From: Watersipora subatra
Taxonomy: Eukaryota > Bryozoa > Gymnolaemata > Cheilostomatida > Watersiporidae
Length of the DNA: 64,000 bases
Assembly: GCF_963576615.1 (NCBI RefSeq)
Contig: NC_088717.1
Coordinates: forward strand, 13,832,108-13,896,107
Reading direction: 5' to 3'
The notes under the pieces are model-generated. The model was not told where the DNA came from and searched no databases. It saw nothing but the letters and a program-made list of their open reading frames with translations. Shown here piece by piece: positions 21,815-33,720 of the stretch (position 1 is its first letter; each line of letters begins with the position of its first letter). The translations under genes and the position numbers were made by a program.

Positions 21815-23398
21815 GACCTTTTGTAACTACTTTTTCAACAACCAGCAGTACCCTTTTTTTCCATTATCACTTTGGTTGTGGGCTGTATGACAGGGGAATT
21901 TCTAGTTTTTTATTTCATTTTATGAGTTAACTATTTCATTGTATACTTTTCCCTGTTAATATTAAATGCATGTTGCTTTCAAAAAAATCTTAAGCAGCCT
22001 CGCAAACAAGTATCAGTTTATTGAATGATTTTCATGAAGAAAAAACAAAACAGAATAACTTGTTGCACTAATTTTCTCAGTGATAATACATAGTTTAATA
22101 ATTAAGGCTTTGGCTTATCTTCACTTCTGTAGGATATCATCAGTTCAGTCCAAATATGTTCATTGTTTGTGTGTCAGTCAACACGGGCTGTATAACATAT
22201 GAGTGTCGAATAAAAAGCATTGTTCACCTTCAAATACTACAGACAAGGGAAAAGGTTGAAATACTGTAAGAATAATTTTTAAATGCTTACATACTTTTCA
22301 CATTTTCAACTGTTTACTCAAATAACAGAAAAAAATACCCAATGCTGCAAATACCCATTTTCCAAAAATCTCGAGCAACTTTGCAAACAAGTATCTGTTT
22401 ATTGAATGATTTTTATTTAGAAAAAACAAAGCAGAATAACTTGTAATAATTTTCTCAGTGATAATACATGTACATAGTTTAATAATTAAGGCTTTGGTTT
22501 ATCTTCACATCTGTAGGATATCGTCAGTTCAGTCCAAATCTGTTCATTGTTTGTGCATCAGTCAACACGGGCTGTATAACATATGAGTGTCGAATAAAAA
22601 ACATCGTTTAACATCACATAGCGCAGACATAGTAAAAGGTCAAAACACTTTGAAAAAGCATCACTTTTCAAATGCTTAGACATTTTTCACATTTTCAATT
22701 ACCTACTCAAATTAGCAGAAAAATTTGCTCAATGCTGCAAAACAAGCTATCTTTTCGATTTATCTGTCAGTATATTTAATTATGATAATTTTTATTGTAG
22801 AGATGCTAGAGTACTAAATAGCTTTGTAAACATCATATAATTCTTTAACCGATATTTTAATATACTTAGTTTATACACTAAACTAAATATATTCATACGA
22901 AATAATTCAAAAATAATTTCATAAAATATAATATTTATGATACATCAAATTGCGGGTGTTTTATTTACATTGTAATCATAATCAGTAGCATGTTGATGTT
23001 GTACTAGAAACTATCATTACCTCAGTCTGACCCGAAAACAGGATAGGTTTAAACTGTATAAATGCTTTAGAGCTGAAATTACATTTTCACTCAGTTTTAA
23101 CTTGAGAAAGAACTTTATTTTTTCATTTTTGGTCATATAAAAAATATTAAGATGTTATTTCAATATTCTTTAGTGAAAGTAACATATTTTCTTCCTCACT
23201 AAGTTTAATCAATTCAGACTATAGCCGACTAAACTTAACTAAGGGACTTGGTGAGTTAACCATGTATAGACAACTCCTATGAGTACACATGACTGAATGA
23301 CTATGTGTAGACGATTCTTGTAAGTACACATAAATAAATGACCATGTGTAGAGGAATTAGCTAAAGACTTACTTTGGGTACAACATTGCCTGATTTGT

Positions 23399-23677
23399 TC
23401 AGTTTAGTTGCACTGAATTATCTTTAGCTCTCGTTACTTCAATAACTTCACCCACTCCTCCTTCAAGCATTACTGGTAGAACTCTGGTAATTTTGGCGTC
23501 TGATGCTTTTGGTACAGAATAGGAAACTATGCGTTTATCCCTTGGCCATTTTTTTGATGCCATGATCATCATTTTAGCTCTTTTAAAATAAAAAGTATTC
23601 GCTTTGAAGTTTGAATAAATCAGTTTTGAGTAAAATGTTAAAAATCCAACCAACTTAAATCGCTTGCGCTTCAACAC
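23399..23677 (-). CDS. Conserved R2 reading frame, unknown function
   Basis: A 92-codon frame. The stretch from MIMASKKWPRDKRIVSYSVP through ITRVLPV and GGVGEVIEV to AKDNSVQL matches the R1 copy at 7455-7660 in frame. Beyond the stop, CCCAAA followed by GTAAGT (about 23365-23375 on the minus strand) is conserved in both copies and fits a splice donor. The N-terminal 30 residues are less certain to be coding because the likely start is the MIMAS methionine. No domain recognised. Confidence 0.4.
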   Translation of the reverse strand: MLKRKRFKLVGFLTFYSKLIYSNFKANTFYFKRAKMMIMASKKWPRDKRIVSYSVPKASDAKITRVLPVMLEGGVGEVIEVTRAKDNSVQLN

Positions 23678-24049
23678 TTGTACAGATAATTCAATGTGGT
23701 CAATGAGATAGACGTGATCTTAGAGGAATGTTTTACTCTCAAGCCGAGTTTTCACTCCACCATAAACAGCCAGTTGTCTGTCTTGGTGGCACCCGAAGAA
23801 GCTGGATGTTCCTAGAGCCTACAGCACTGGCCGTGGTTATGCAATGAAGGAATGGTCTGCTCCTAGACAACAGTAGCTTTTACGCCAGGAATTAAGATAT
23901 ACATGTAACATGTGTTTTTAGGTCAAAGTCGGATTTATTTCTTTACCGTAATCAAAAATACGGATTAGTCAGAAAATCGAATTTAAGAAAATTGCACACA
24001 CAATGCATTTTTGGAGCATTCTTGGCTGCCTGTGTACGGTTCTCACTGC

Positions 24050-24700
24050 CGGCGAAATTCTGCAACCTACATCAAGGACATAAAAGTTCAATTCGCTGAG
24101 CTTTGCCATTGATTACTAGCGATTCTTGCCGACCTGCTGGTTCTCAGCAGCCGCTGGCACCACCACCACTGCTTCTTTCAGAGTAGTGGCAAGCTCCTTC
24201 CATGTGGTTTATCTATCTCTCAACTGGATGAGCTCACAGCGCTGGCAATCTTGCCAGATTTGCCGGCTCAGCCTATTGGTGTTGTTATGACGTAGTCTGA
24301 CTCAGTAATCCAGGGTACAGTAGAACTTTGCCAAAATCTTTAACTATCATGCCACCTAGTTGAATAGTTTCTTCCTCTTGTATAGAAAGCTGATTAATGC
24401 ATGGTTGATTCAAAATAAGAGCTGCAGGCCATAGAGATACAATTAAAAATTCTTTACGGCCTTGACCACAGCCAGCAACTTCCTCCTTGTTATGCAGTAA
24501 CCTTTTTTACAGCGCCAGAGTTTTGCTGAAGTAAGCAATCACCTTTTTGCTCTGTCCTGTATCTGGAAAAATATTGCCCTTACCCGCATATACTAGCATC
24601 TGTATCTAGGATGTACGACTGACTTGAGTTGGGGTATTCCAGAACGGGTGCAGACAATTGCGTTTCTTCATATCCTCAAAGTGTCCTGCTTTTTCTTATT
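24050..24700 (-). pseudogene. Gypsy RNase H remnant
   Basis: The minus-strand translation near 24420-24560 reads like YFSKTLALWKKGYCITRRK followed by LLAVVKAVKNF, the conserved core of Gypsy RNase H. The frame is broken by stops and fades near 24060 at the edge of R2. Integrase and 3' LTR are absent. Confidence 0.65.
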
Positions 24701-24710
24701 TCTTATTTAT

Positions 24711-26480
24711 TTATTTCTTTTCCGTCAGCTTGTGCAGGAGCCTGGCCTTATTGAAAAAATTTTGAATGTACTTGGAGTAGTAGCCTACAGGGACCACAAA
24801 GCATTGCAGCACTGGGAGCCCATGCAGGTTTGCCATTCCCAGAGCACCTGTGTTTTTTCGGGTAATTAGCCACCTTTTCTTTGCTCCCCACATGACCCAA
24901 TGACCTACTTGTGACTGGAAAAGCTCATATTTGGCTAACTTGACATTGTGTCTCGCTCCCTTCAGCTGCTGAAACACTTCCTCCAACCTGTGCAGACGTG
25001 TGTGAAATCTGGAGCATAACAATAATATGATTCATGTAGAGCAACAGCGTCCTTTAATGGAGGCCATGCAGCACCTGCCCCATCAACTTATTGAAGGTAA
25101 CTAAAGTTTAGATCTGCTTGAAGGGTTGAACCTTCTACTTCAACAAGCCGGAGCGAGTAGCAAGCCCTGATTTGTTATAGGCATTGACATTTAGCTATAC
25201 TTGCCAGTAGCTGCTGGCCACATTCAGCGTAGTCAAGAATTTGTCATTGGATAGGGAGTCAATGCTGTTATCAATCTGAAGAAAAGGAAGGCATCCTGTT
25301 TGGTGACCACATTGAGTCGGCAGTAGCTGAATTACGGTATTGCTGACTAACAGAATTGCCCCTTCCTGTTCTTTCTTTGAACCAACACTACGGAAGAACT
25401 CCAAGCATATCTGGTGGTCTTGATGAGTTCTTATTTAGAAAATCTTGTCATTAGCACTCTACCTCATCTTCCTTGTACTGACCGAGTTGGTTTAAGTTGA
25501 TGTATGAGCCGAGTGCCTTCCTTTATTAGATTGGAGCTACATGGGGCAGAAGCAAACTGAATGATAGGTTAACTGCTCCACTTTGAAAGTCTGACCGCTG
25601 TCTTTTACCCTCATACTTAATGTGGCCTAGTATCATTTTAGAAGTTCGAACTATCGTTAAGTTTGTTATGGCTTTATGTGGCTTCTCCTTGCTACTCAAA
25701 ATAGGTCATCTAAGTGGCCTGGCACCCTTAGCTTCTGAGCTTTTCTGTTTTAGACGGGGGGGGGGGGGGGCTCAAGCATAAAATGGGTGGTTCATCCTCT
25801 ACCTGGTAGTCCTCTATTACTGTGTAGGTACGAATCGTAGTGCTAGCTGTGAGTGTCAAAGTTTGGTCTGGGAGACAGTTAGTCATTTGGTTGCTTAGGC
25901 CTTGGCCAGTTCAGGCTTGCAACCAGCGGATGACCTCTTTTACAATTTTCTATTGGTCTTAACAAGTGCTAGTTTCTGGCAGCAACTTAACATTTAACAG
26001 CTATCTCAGTTTGGCCTGGGACCCCAATGTTTTTCACCACCTGCATCATGCTCAGTAACAGCCACGCATGTCTATCCATACGTTTCAATGGCCTCCCGTC
26101 AACATAAACCACAAGTTGCAGAAACTCTATAGCACTGTTGGACCACTAAGAATGGCATCCTAAAATTGGATTTTCTCAGATGTGGCTCACAACAGAGACC
26201 TATTTGATCTTTACGACAGAAGTCATATTTTATTTACATTGCTAATATATTTAGCATTGTATATTGCTAAATACATATTATACAATATATCAATGCCTGA
26301 CATAGGCCTATCTATTGTTGATACTACAACTACTACGACATTCGAGATTGCATAGGCAATTTGCTAGTGATGTTTAAAAGAGACTATGCAATAGTAATAG
26401 AAAATCGACAAGCATTCACACTACTGAGGAGCAAATATTGATGCCCAAGTAAGGTGAGACAACTACTAAGCCTAAAGTTG
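24711..26480 (-). pseudogene. Gypsy reverse transcriptase, decayed
   Basis: The frame 24711-25022 reads FHTRLHRLEEVFQQLKGAR with a later VGYYSKYIQNFFNKARLLH, matching the region just after the RT active site. Upstream, the active-site motif reads YMNHIIV where YxDDII is expected, so both catalytic aspartates are lost. The frame 25195-25404 ends with SLSNDKFLTTLNVASSYWQV, the RT palm segment. A run of 16-17 G sits at about 25755-25772. Clearly dead. Confidence 0.75.
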
Positions 26481-27100
26481 AGTATACAAATATTCAGTAA
26501 ACAAGCACTAACATCAGAATTACAAATATTTAGCAGATCTACTATACAACTTCGTAATATGGAATTTGTGTCATGTCAGCCACTATGCCATAGCTGTCAC
26601 TCTTTTTGAGCAGGTTCCGTGCACCCTTGGAAAGTCTGTCAAACACTCGATTGCTCAGCAAGTTTTTGGCGCCTCCTGTGTTAATCAGTAACTAGATGGA
26701 TTGCCTTTTTAGTGGTCTTGGAAGGAAGTAACTAGTTGAATAAGGCCAACACACGGCCTTTGCCTTGATTGGCGCCGCACCACTCTTGCTCCAGGGAAGG
26801 GTAATGTTCAGCTTAGACACTCTGGAGTTTTTTTGCCGCCGTGGCAGGTCTCTGGTTTGTTCATCTAATCCGAAGGTTAATGATGCCTGGGAGCAATCCT
26901 CCCGCTTTGAAAGCAGGTTTTGGGTTGGCCACACAACTGGTTTTGTTTGGCTGGTGCTCATTTGTACTCTTGGCAGTCCTGCTTGATGTTTGGCTGCTTT
27001 GATTACTGCTCGGCCTGACCTCAACTGTTTCTTCCTCTCCTCGTCTGGGGATTATACTCAAATTTTTTCTGGGTCTCATGGTAGTTCTGGATAGCTATGG
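26480..27100 (-). pseudogene. Gypsy protease remnant
   Basis: Around 26690 the minus strand encodes LINTGGAKNLLSNRVFDRL, then SDSYGIVAD, corresponding to the protease flap and active site. Asn stands in place of the catalytic Asp of DTG. The frames 26692-27024 and 26861-27079 cover the gag-protease linker (SQTKPVVWPTQNLLS). Confidence 0.6.
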
Positions 27101-28500
27101 CGAAGGGTCAAAACTGGCCTCCTCCTATTGAATGGCTATAAAATAGAGTCTTTGTCCCCTCCCCACTGCTTTCAAAGGTTAATTGCGCTTTGGTCTAACC
27201 TGTCTCTGTGAGTTCCTCCAACTTGTCGGAATGCCTTTTGCCATGGTTATGACTTATGTTAGCCTTGAGGCATTTCTTATTTAACACTATTATTGAGGCC
27301 CATTGTCATTTCAGTGAATTCTGAGCATTTTGCTGAAACAATCTCAACCGATATATTTCTTGTTTTCTGGACCTTCAGCATAGTAGCGGCTTTGCCGGGG
27401 CTGTCTCCATGGAGCTGCATTGCCCGTTTGGCAGTTAATTAACCTGCTTCGTTAGCTGCAATATTAAAGCAGTAAACTGACTAGTGGTTTGGTCCTGGTT
27501 ATCTGCCAAACTGGCTCCTTCTCTACAGTCCTAACAATCGGTTAGTGGTGTTCTTTGGTTTTGATCTGAAAAAATAACTTGGTGCCAGTTTGTACCGTGA
27601 CCAACAACATAAGACTGGGTGCAGCAAGAAGGTGCTGCTGCAGAGATGATATGTTCTACATAATGTGGAGCGTGGCTTTGGCTATGTTAGCCTGGTGAGT
27701 GCCTAGCTGAGAACAAAAACAATCTGCAGCTCTCCTTAGAGTACCTTATTTTGCCTGAGATTGCTAAAAAGATAGACCGAATAGAGTCTTCAACATGTCA
27801 AAGATGACTTTGACCTGGTCAGACCTACCACAGTTTTCTACTTCTTCTATTAGTGCCTCCCTATGAGTATCAAAGTGGCAGCCTTTGTCCACCACTTGAC
27901 TAATAATATCTCTGAAAAGAGGCTTATAAAGTACTCTATATTAGTGGCATCTGCTTATTGATGCGACTTAAACTGATGGACTGAAACTGTGGTCTGAGGC
28001 GCCATTAACTGCTTTTTAGCATGTCGATCAGGTGGTCCGTGCCTCTTTTTGCACTTAGAGCATGCCAAATGGCCATTTTAGATACTTCTCCTCCTCCTCC
28101 TCCTCCTCCTCCTCCTGGAGAGAGAAACCCTCTTGGAAACTTATAAGTTTAGTTAGCACTGCCAAGTGCCAAGTTTCTCACAGAGGTGTAGGTTTGACTT
28201 TGACATAAATCTAGGTTGCTGTCCCTTCTTTCAAGAGTCCTAATTGTGGCCGCTTTTCAGGCAGTCCTCTCCGTTGCTCCAGACGTCTTTCTAGCCGCTA
28301 TTTTTAAAGCAGAATGGGAATGTTCATCCAAAGCGCCATTTGAGTTGGTGGGAGAACTGGGAACGACGATCTTACCTAAGCCATCAATGTAAAGGATATG
28401 GTTTCCCGAATTTAACCAGGTTGAAAGTTTGGGTACTTTACTTATTGCCACTAACTTTAAGAGCATTTACAATTATAAGGGTTGGAAGCAAACAATGGTT
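27100..28500 (-). pseudogene. Gypsy gag remnant
   Basis: Colinear continuation of the Gypsy copy toward its 5' end; only scattered frames remain. A (CTC)n microsatellite lies at 28085-28114. The frame 28257-28466 may include the gag start. No LTR was recognised at 28500-28800. Confidence 0.4.
28085..28114. repeat. (CTC)n microsatellite
   Basis: About nine CTC triplets within the gag remnant. Confidence 0.9.
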
Positions 28501-28886
28501 CAATGGTCAATGTGGGCTTCACTAAATATCTTGAGCTTTGTGGTGAGCTCTGCCCTCTTTAAGCTTGGCAGATTCTGAACACCTTTTTGCCCTGCTTAGC
28601 TGTATTAGCCTTGCTTATTTGACTGGCTAACTTCTTCTTGCTTGCCAGATCGTGCATACACACATCAGCCGATTAGTGATGACTTAGCTGGCTGGCTAAT
28701 TTTTATTGAGCTCAGCCAGCTTGCATGACCAGCTAAATATGTGAAGCTATTTTTGGTCAGCTAGTAAATTACTGCACGCTTCTAGCCAAAACAGCTGAGT
28801 GATTTTCATTGCATATGCATTCATCATCAATATATAATCCATCTATAAAGCTGATGGTCATAAAAAGTATTACTGATGTTGTGTTT

Positions 28887-29139
28887 GAGAGAGAGAGGAA
28901 GGCAGTGAGAGAGAGGCAAAGATAAAGAAAGATAGAGAGAGAGAGAGGAAGTGAGAGAGAGGCAGAGATAAGGTGAGAGAGAGAGAGGGAGAGAGAGAGG
29001 GAGTAAGAGAAGGGGAGAGAAAGAGAGGGAGATAGAAAGGGAGATAGAGAGAGAGAGGAAGGAAGTGAAAGAGAGGCAGAGATAAAGAGAAAGGCAGAGA
29101 TAAAGGGAGAGGCAGAGATAAAGGGTGAGGCAGAGGTAA

Positions 29140-29220
<81 letters not shown>

Positions 29221-29325
29221 GAAAGAGAGGGAGAGAGAGGGAGTGAGAGGAAAAACGAGGCAAAAGAGCAAGTGAGATAAAGAAAGATGGGGGAAAAGAG
29301 AAAAAGAGGAAGAGGGAGGGATGGA
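28887..29325. repeat. Purine-rich GA tract
   Basis: About 440 bases almost purely A and G on the plus strand, with a clean (GA)n core at about 29138-29210 and GAGGCAGAGATAAAG-type repeats beside it. The long Ser/Leu frames on the opposite strand are products of this composition. Confidence 0.95.
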
Positions 29326-31460
29326 GAATGTAGTGAAATCCAATAGCGCTGATTCAGGAAGGAGCACTGCAGCCCAAAAGCAAATAGTGATGGTTTTGTT
29401 TTTATTGGTTCATTCATGTTGCAATTGGTTTTTGTATTACCAATATAGTATATTGACTGTAATGACATTTAATTGTTCACATGGAATTATATGAACTATA
29501 TTTTTGTATATTGTATTTACGATAGTATTGTTGTTTACCCAAAATACGGACCATGGTTGGCACGACATTTTGTCAGTTTTATCTGTCTTGGCAAGTTTTT
29601 ACCTAGGTTTTACCCAGGAATGGATGTATATATAAAATTTCATAGGTGTATTAAGGGCAGTTGTGTTTAGACCGAGGGCCGATGTAGACTGTGTTCAGAT
29701 CAATGTCTAACACTTCCTGCGATGGTTTAGACTATCGTATGATAAAAACACATTCTTTAGTTGCAACAATTAGTTTTGTGTCTTTATCTGGATTACCCGG
29801 AGGTTACTTGGACACCATCTGGCATCTGTTTCAAAGATGCAGAACCGAGCTTACGTTAGCTTAATAAGGTCGTTGTCTGAATGACATAAGTGTACTCGAT
29901 AATTATCATAATCAATAGTAGCAGGTGAAAATGAACCAGGAGCAACTTTGAAGGTAATTATGCTTTATCATTATAACAAAGATATAAGCATGTTTGCAGC
30001 CGGTCATGCACAGATTATACTAGGAAAAAAACCAAGTTTTTTATTTACAAACATATTTACAAAACCTTTATCGTACAAACCTTATATTCCGCCATTTTGT
30101 CAGCAGGAGTATGACAGATGAAAGACTGAGAAGAATTATCGTTCCAATTATTAAGCCTAAAACAACCTTTTTCGTTACACTAATATTCTTCCTAAAATTC
30201 ACAAAAATCAATAGATTTTCTGACCATCATGCCAATGTATTTTCACCTTTCTTAGCTATATGTTATGCTTATATACTTGTGTTAGCTATATAAGCATGTT
30301 TACTGTGTAGTTAAGTGCTGGTTGCAACCGAAAAAGTGGTTCATTTGTGGTTTAATGAGTTGGAAAGATGATGTCGTTTAGTTATACTACAACTATCTCT
30401 GTTATCTTAACATACTTGCCTAATCTTGTTTATGTTTTTTTCTGTAAAAATGTATTGAGCAATTTGCACAAAAACAGACTGCTGGCATCACATGAAAATC
30501 AAATCAGATTTAGAAAGTATTTTTAGATATGTAAAAATGGAATATGCCAATCAATAAATGAGTAAGCTTATTTACCAGATAAACCATGAAAACTTAAAAG
30601 TAAGCAAATTATTTAACAATTAGTCATGATGAGAAGAATACTAACAGAATTAGTTTTGTAAAATTTTTTTTTGCCTTTTTCTACACACACATAAAGGTTA
30701 AACATAGAGGACAATGTTTGCACTTTTTAACAAACTACAAAATGCCAATAAATGGTTTCAGTATGTGCAGCTTGCAATATGTAACACATTTATTTGTTGG
30801 TAAAAAACCCAAAACTATGCTGGAGTAACCTAACTAGTTTTAAAATTATCAATATGCTGCCTGGAAGAAGTTGGGTCAAAATTGATTTCAACAAAGCTTC
30901 ACAAGTATATCGTCATGGCAGTCATGGATAAGAATGATATCTAAATGAACCATCATTATTGTTTGGCGGTGAACACTTAGATTACTGATTTGATCTTTAT
31001 TCATAGATGTAATAGTTTAGAAAACCAGACAAGGTTTCAAGCTAATTCAAATCCTCTTACAGAAAGACAGTGTACTATTCATGTAGCTTGTTTTACTTTT
31101 TGCATCTGTTACACAGTACCCTGATTATTATAGATAAAGCATTACATATTCCTGTTTATGAAACTTTCACTATATGATAGCTCAACTCAATTATGTGCTC
31201 ACACTTGCTGCTTTAGTCATCTTTTAGATAATACAGACAATATAAATTATTCACTCAGTAACAAAACCAGCTGCCTGTGTGTCAGCACTGTTGCAATTAG
31301 ATGGCTGTGAACATTTAGATCTCCGATCTGATCTCTACTCTAGGATGTAATAGCTTAGAAAGACAGACAATGTTTTAGCCACATTCAAACTCATTTACAA
31401 AGAGACAGCGTACTATTCAAGTAGCTGCTTTTAATCTTTACATCTGTCACACATTAGATA
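29326..31460. other. AT-rich stretch with a direct duplication
   Basis: No gene recognised. Two diverged direct copies of about 150 bases lie at 30963-31113 and 31302-31453 (shared words TGAACA-TTAGAT, GATGTAATAG-TTAGAAA, ACTATTCA-GTAGCT, CATCTGT-ACACA). Confidence 0.45.
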
Positions 31461-32312
31461 GTGTAAAGCCGTGGTCACACGATGGCCGAACAACTTAGTT
31501 CTGGTTTGGTTCAGAGGTTGTTTTACTTCGGTTCGGTTAAGCCACATGTCACACAGCATCCGAAGTCACTTCACTTCCTAGATACCATACACATGAAGAC
31601 AAGACACTGTTTCATTAATAGTTTTTATGTATTTGAGCTAAATATTTCTATGGTAAACAAAAAACTTTGAGCAAAAATTAATAATTTTAATTACGCAGCA
31701 GATTTATCAGAAGACCGTTCAGCTGCTCAAAATAAATCCCTTGATACAAAGATTTTCCCAACCCTTCCCATCAACTAAATTATACTTTTTGTTAACATGT
31801 GAATGTTTTTCTATGCTGAGTACATAACAAACAAAAACAGTCTTTATCATAGTACTGTGGTTTGACATAAATGAATCAGTCAACGATTCTTCATCAGGAT
31901 ATCAAGATAAGTATGACACATTACTTTTATTCTACATGTTGTAAAAAAACCAAAACCTTTCTCTTAAATTTATGCAAAGCTTAACTGTAACATTTTACAT
32001 TTATGCAACACAATCACAATTCCGGGTGAGCCTTGTCGTAAATTGCTTCATGTTGTTTATTTAACGAAATAAAAAGATCGTTCCATTTCTTTTTTAACTT
32101 TGCTCACGCACGCGTAAGGAGAAATGTGATGCATGCTCTCTAGAAATTTTAACCAGCCAATAAGAGCAAAGGTTCAGCCACAAAATTTTGAGCAGGATCG
32201 AAATGGTTCGTTTCGGCCAGAAATGTTTTCGGCCGAACAGTTTACAACTGACAGCGACGTCGTTTTGCGCCGTTCAGTTCGTTTCGGCTCTTGTGGGACC
32301 ATCCCTTTACAG
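31461..32312. mobile_element. TIR DNA transposon, non-autonomous
   Basis: The left end GTGTAAAGCCGTGGTCACAC and the reverse complement of the right end CTGTAAAGGGATGGTCCCAC match at about 22 of the first 30 bases. Both are flanked by TA, a possible target duplication. GGCCGAAC-type words recur inside both ends. No transposase is encoded. The superfamily is not assigned; a TA duplication would suit a Tc1/mariner-related group, but the end sequence is not diagnostic. Confidence 0.6.
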
Positions 32313-33290
32313 TACTTGCCACCAGAGTCAAAAGACCGAGCCTGCAAAGGACAGAGGCAAGCTCAGCCATAGAAAGTAACTCGGGCTACCGAGAGTAAAC
32401 TGAAGGGTGAGAGAGAAGATTGTAGGTCCCAAAAGACGCTTGTGTGAGAAAACAAAGGAGAAGGGACAGAGCCCAAGCAACGATCAAAACTACATAAAAA
32501 GAGAAAAATCGTTTGAAAGTCAGAGCCGTAGTGAACACGCTCTTTGCATGTATGTATGCTCCTTGCTTTTCATACATGTATATGTACATTTATTGAATAT
32601 ATATCTCACTGCCAGTTAAAACACGGTGTTGCCATTTGACAGTCTTGTGGAATATAAAGGGAACCGGCGGTTTCCTTCCCATTATCCTTAACAATTTTTA
32701 AAACAGATGATAGAGATATGTTTTCCCCAATCATTAATATAACTTGCTTTGCTAAATGATTAATATAAACTAAAACTATTATTATTATGCTACTAAAACA
32801 TTGGATTATTTTGCCAAAATATGTTTTACACAATCATTACCATAATTTGATTAGCTTACTCAAACACAAGCAACAGATGCAACTTTTGTCTTTTAAAAAA
32901 GTTCATAATTACCTGCAAGCCACAACAATGCACAATAAATAAACGAAACAAATTTTCCTCATTATGTAGATTTGGTAGGAGTTATCTATTTAGCCATTTC
33001 AAGGAGGGAACCACTTAGGCAGTTCTTATTGATTGATGGCAATTACCCATTGACCAATGCGATTTGGTTAACAAATCCTTTTCACACTTCTAATAGCCAC
33101 CTTGTAATCTATTTTTGTGAAGTTAACACCTGATGAGTGTAGATGTATCTCTGTTTGAAACAGATTTGTAGTGATTAACCAACTGTTAGCTAATCACTGA
33201 GCTGTTACAGCTCAGTACTCTTTATATTATCTTTCTCTCTCTCTCTTTTTCTCATCAGGGAAGTAACAGGTCCTACTCGTCCAGCTCTTG
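32313..33290. other. Spacer, nothing recognised
   Basis: No gene seen; short frames at 32407-32619 and 32606-32833 show no family features. A CT-rich stretch lies at 33230-33255. Confidence 0.35.
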
Positions 33291-33720
33291 AGTTAGCAGT
33301 AAGGCCCTCAGGGAATCCCCAAATCCACGATTGTTTCATTCCAAGATTTCGTTGGCATGTGGGTGGTAAGGATTAGTGTGTGTTTTCCCTACGTTCCAGA
33401 GTTGGCACAGTTCGGCCATTAGTTGGCTCTCGAACTGCGCCCCATGGTCTGTGTGGATTTGCTCTAGTAGCTCCAGGTAACAGAACAACTGTTCGTCTAA
33501 AGCATTCGTGACCACCTGTGCCATGACGTCAGGCAGTGCCAGTGCGTCTTTCCATTGGGGGAAGTGGTCTGTGAGAACCATCACCCATTTATACTTCTTT
33601 TTGGAGTGGCCGGGAGGGATCCGACTAAATTCACGGCCACCTTCTGAAGGGTCTTCTGGCATAGCCTCCATTTTCCCCTAGCCACCTTCCTACTTTCATT
33701 CTTCGCGGCCTGGCACACCT
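33290..33720 (-). pseudogene. Gypsy integrase core remnant
   Basis: The frame 33336-33671 contains KWVMVLTDHFPQWKDAL, then QIHTDHGAQFES (second catalytic Asp) and NPYHPHANEILE (catalytic Glu). The first catalytic position, read in the adjacent frame, is VAVNLVG, with Asn for Asp. It matches 44560-44880 of the full element. A frameshift separates the two halves. Confidence 0.8.

Larger units (their letters stand above)
20343..21987 (+). other. Insertion within R2 with mRNA-like 3' end
   Basis: Sequence absent from R1 at the matching place. Its right edge has ATTAAA (21961-21966), a canonical variant poly-A signal, 15 bases before a run of seven A at 21981-21987, after which R2 resumes. A retroposed polyadenylated transcript would look like this, but no target duplication is evident. 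It carries the Arg-rich ORF and the hairpins described below, plus an unexplained frame at 20341-20568. Confidence 0.35.
19885..23990. repeat. Repeat R2, longer relative of R1
   Basis: Colinear with R1 at 5929-8060. It differs by a 1.6-kb insertion at about 20343-21987 and an internal tandem duplication of about 370 bases (21988-22357 and 22358-22730, both containing AGTCAACACGGGCTGTATAA). The terminal segment near 23945-23970 keeps the CCGTA/TACGG hairpin and ATACGGATTAGTCA of R1. No TIR, LTR or poly-A tail recognised; class unknown. Confidence 0.7.

Noticed and set aside
28769..29468. Three long Ser/Leu-rich minus-strand ORFs (up to 213 codons)
   Set aside because: They are translations of the GA tract in three frames at once; composition, not coding.
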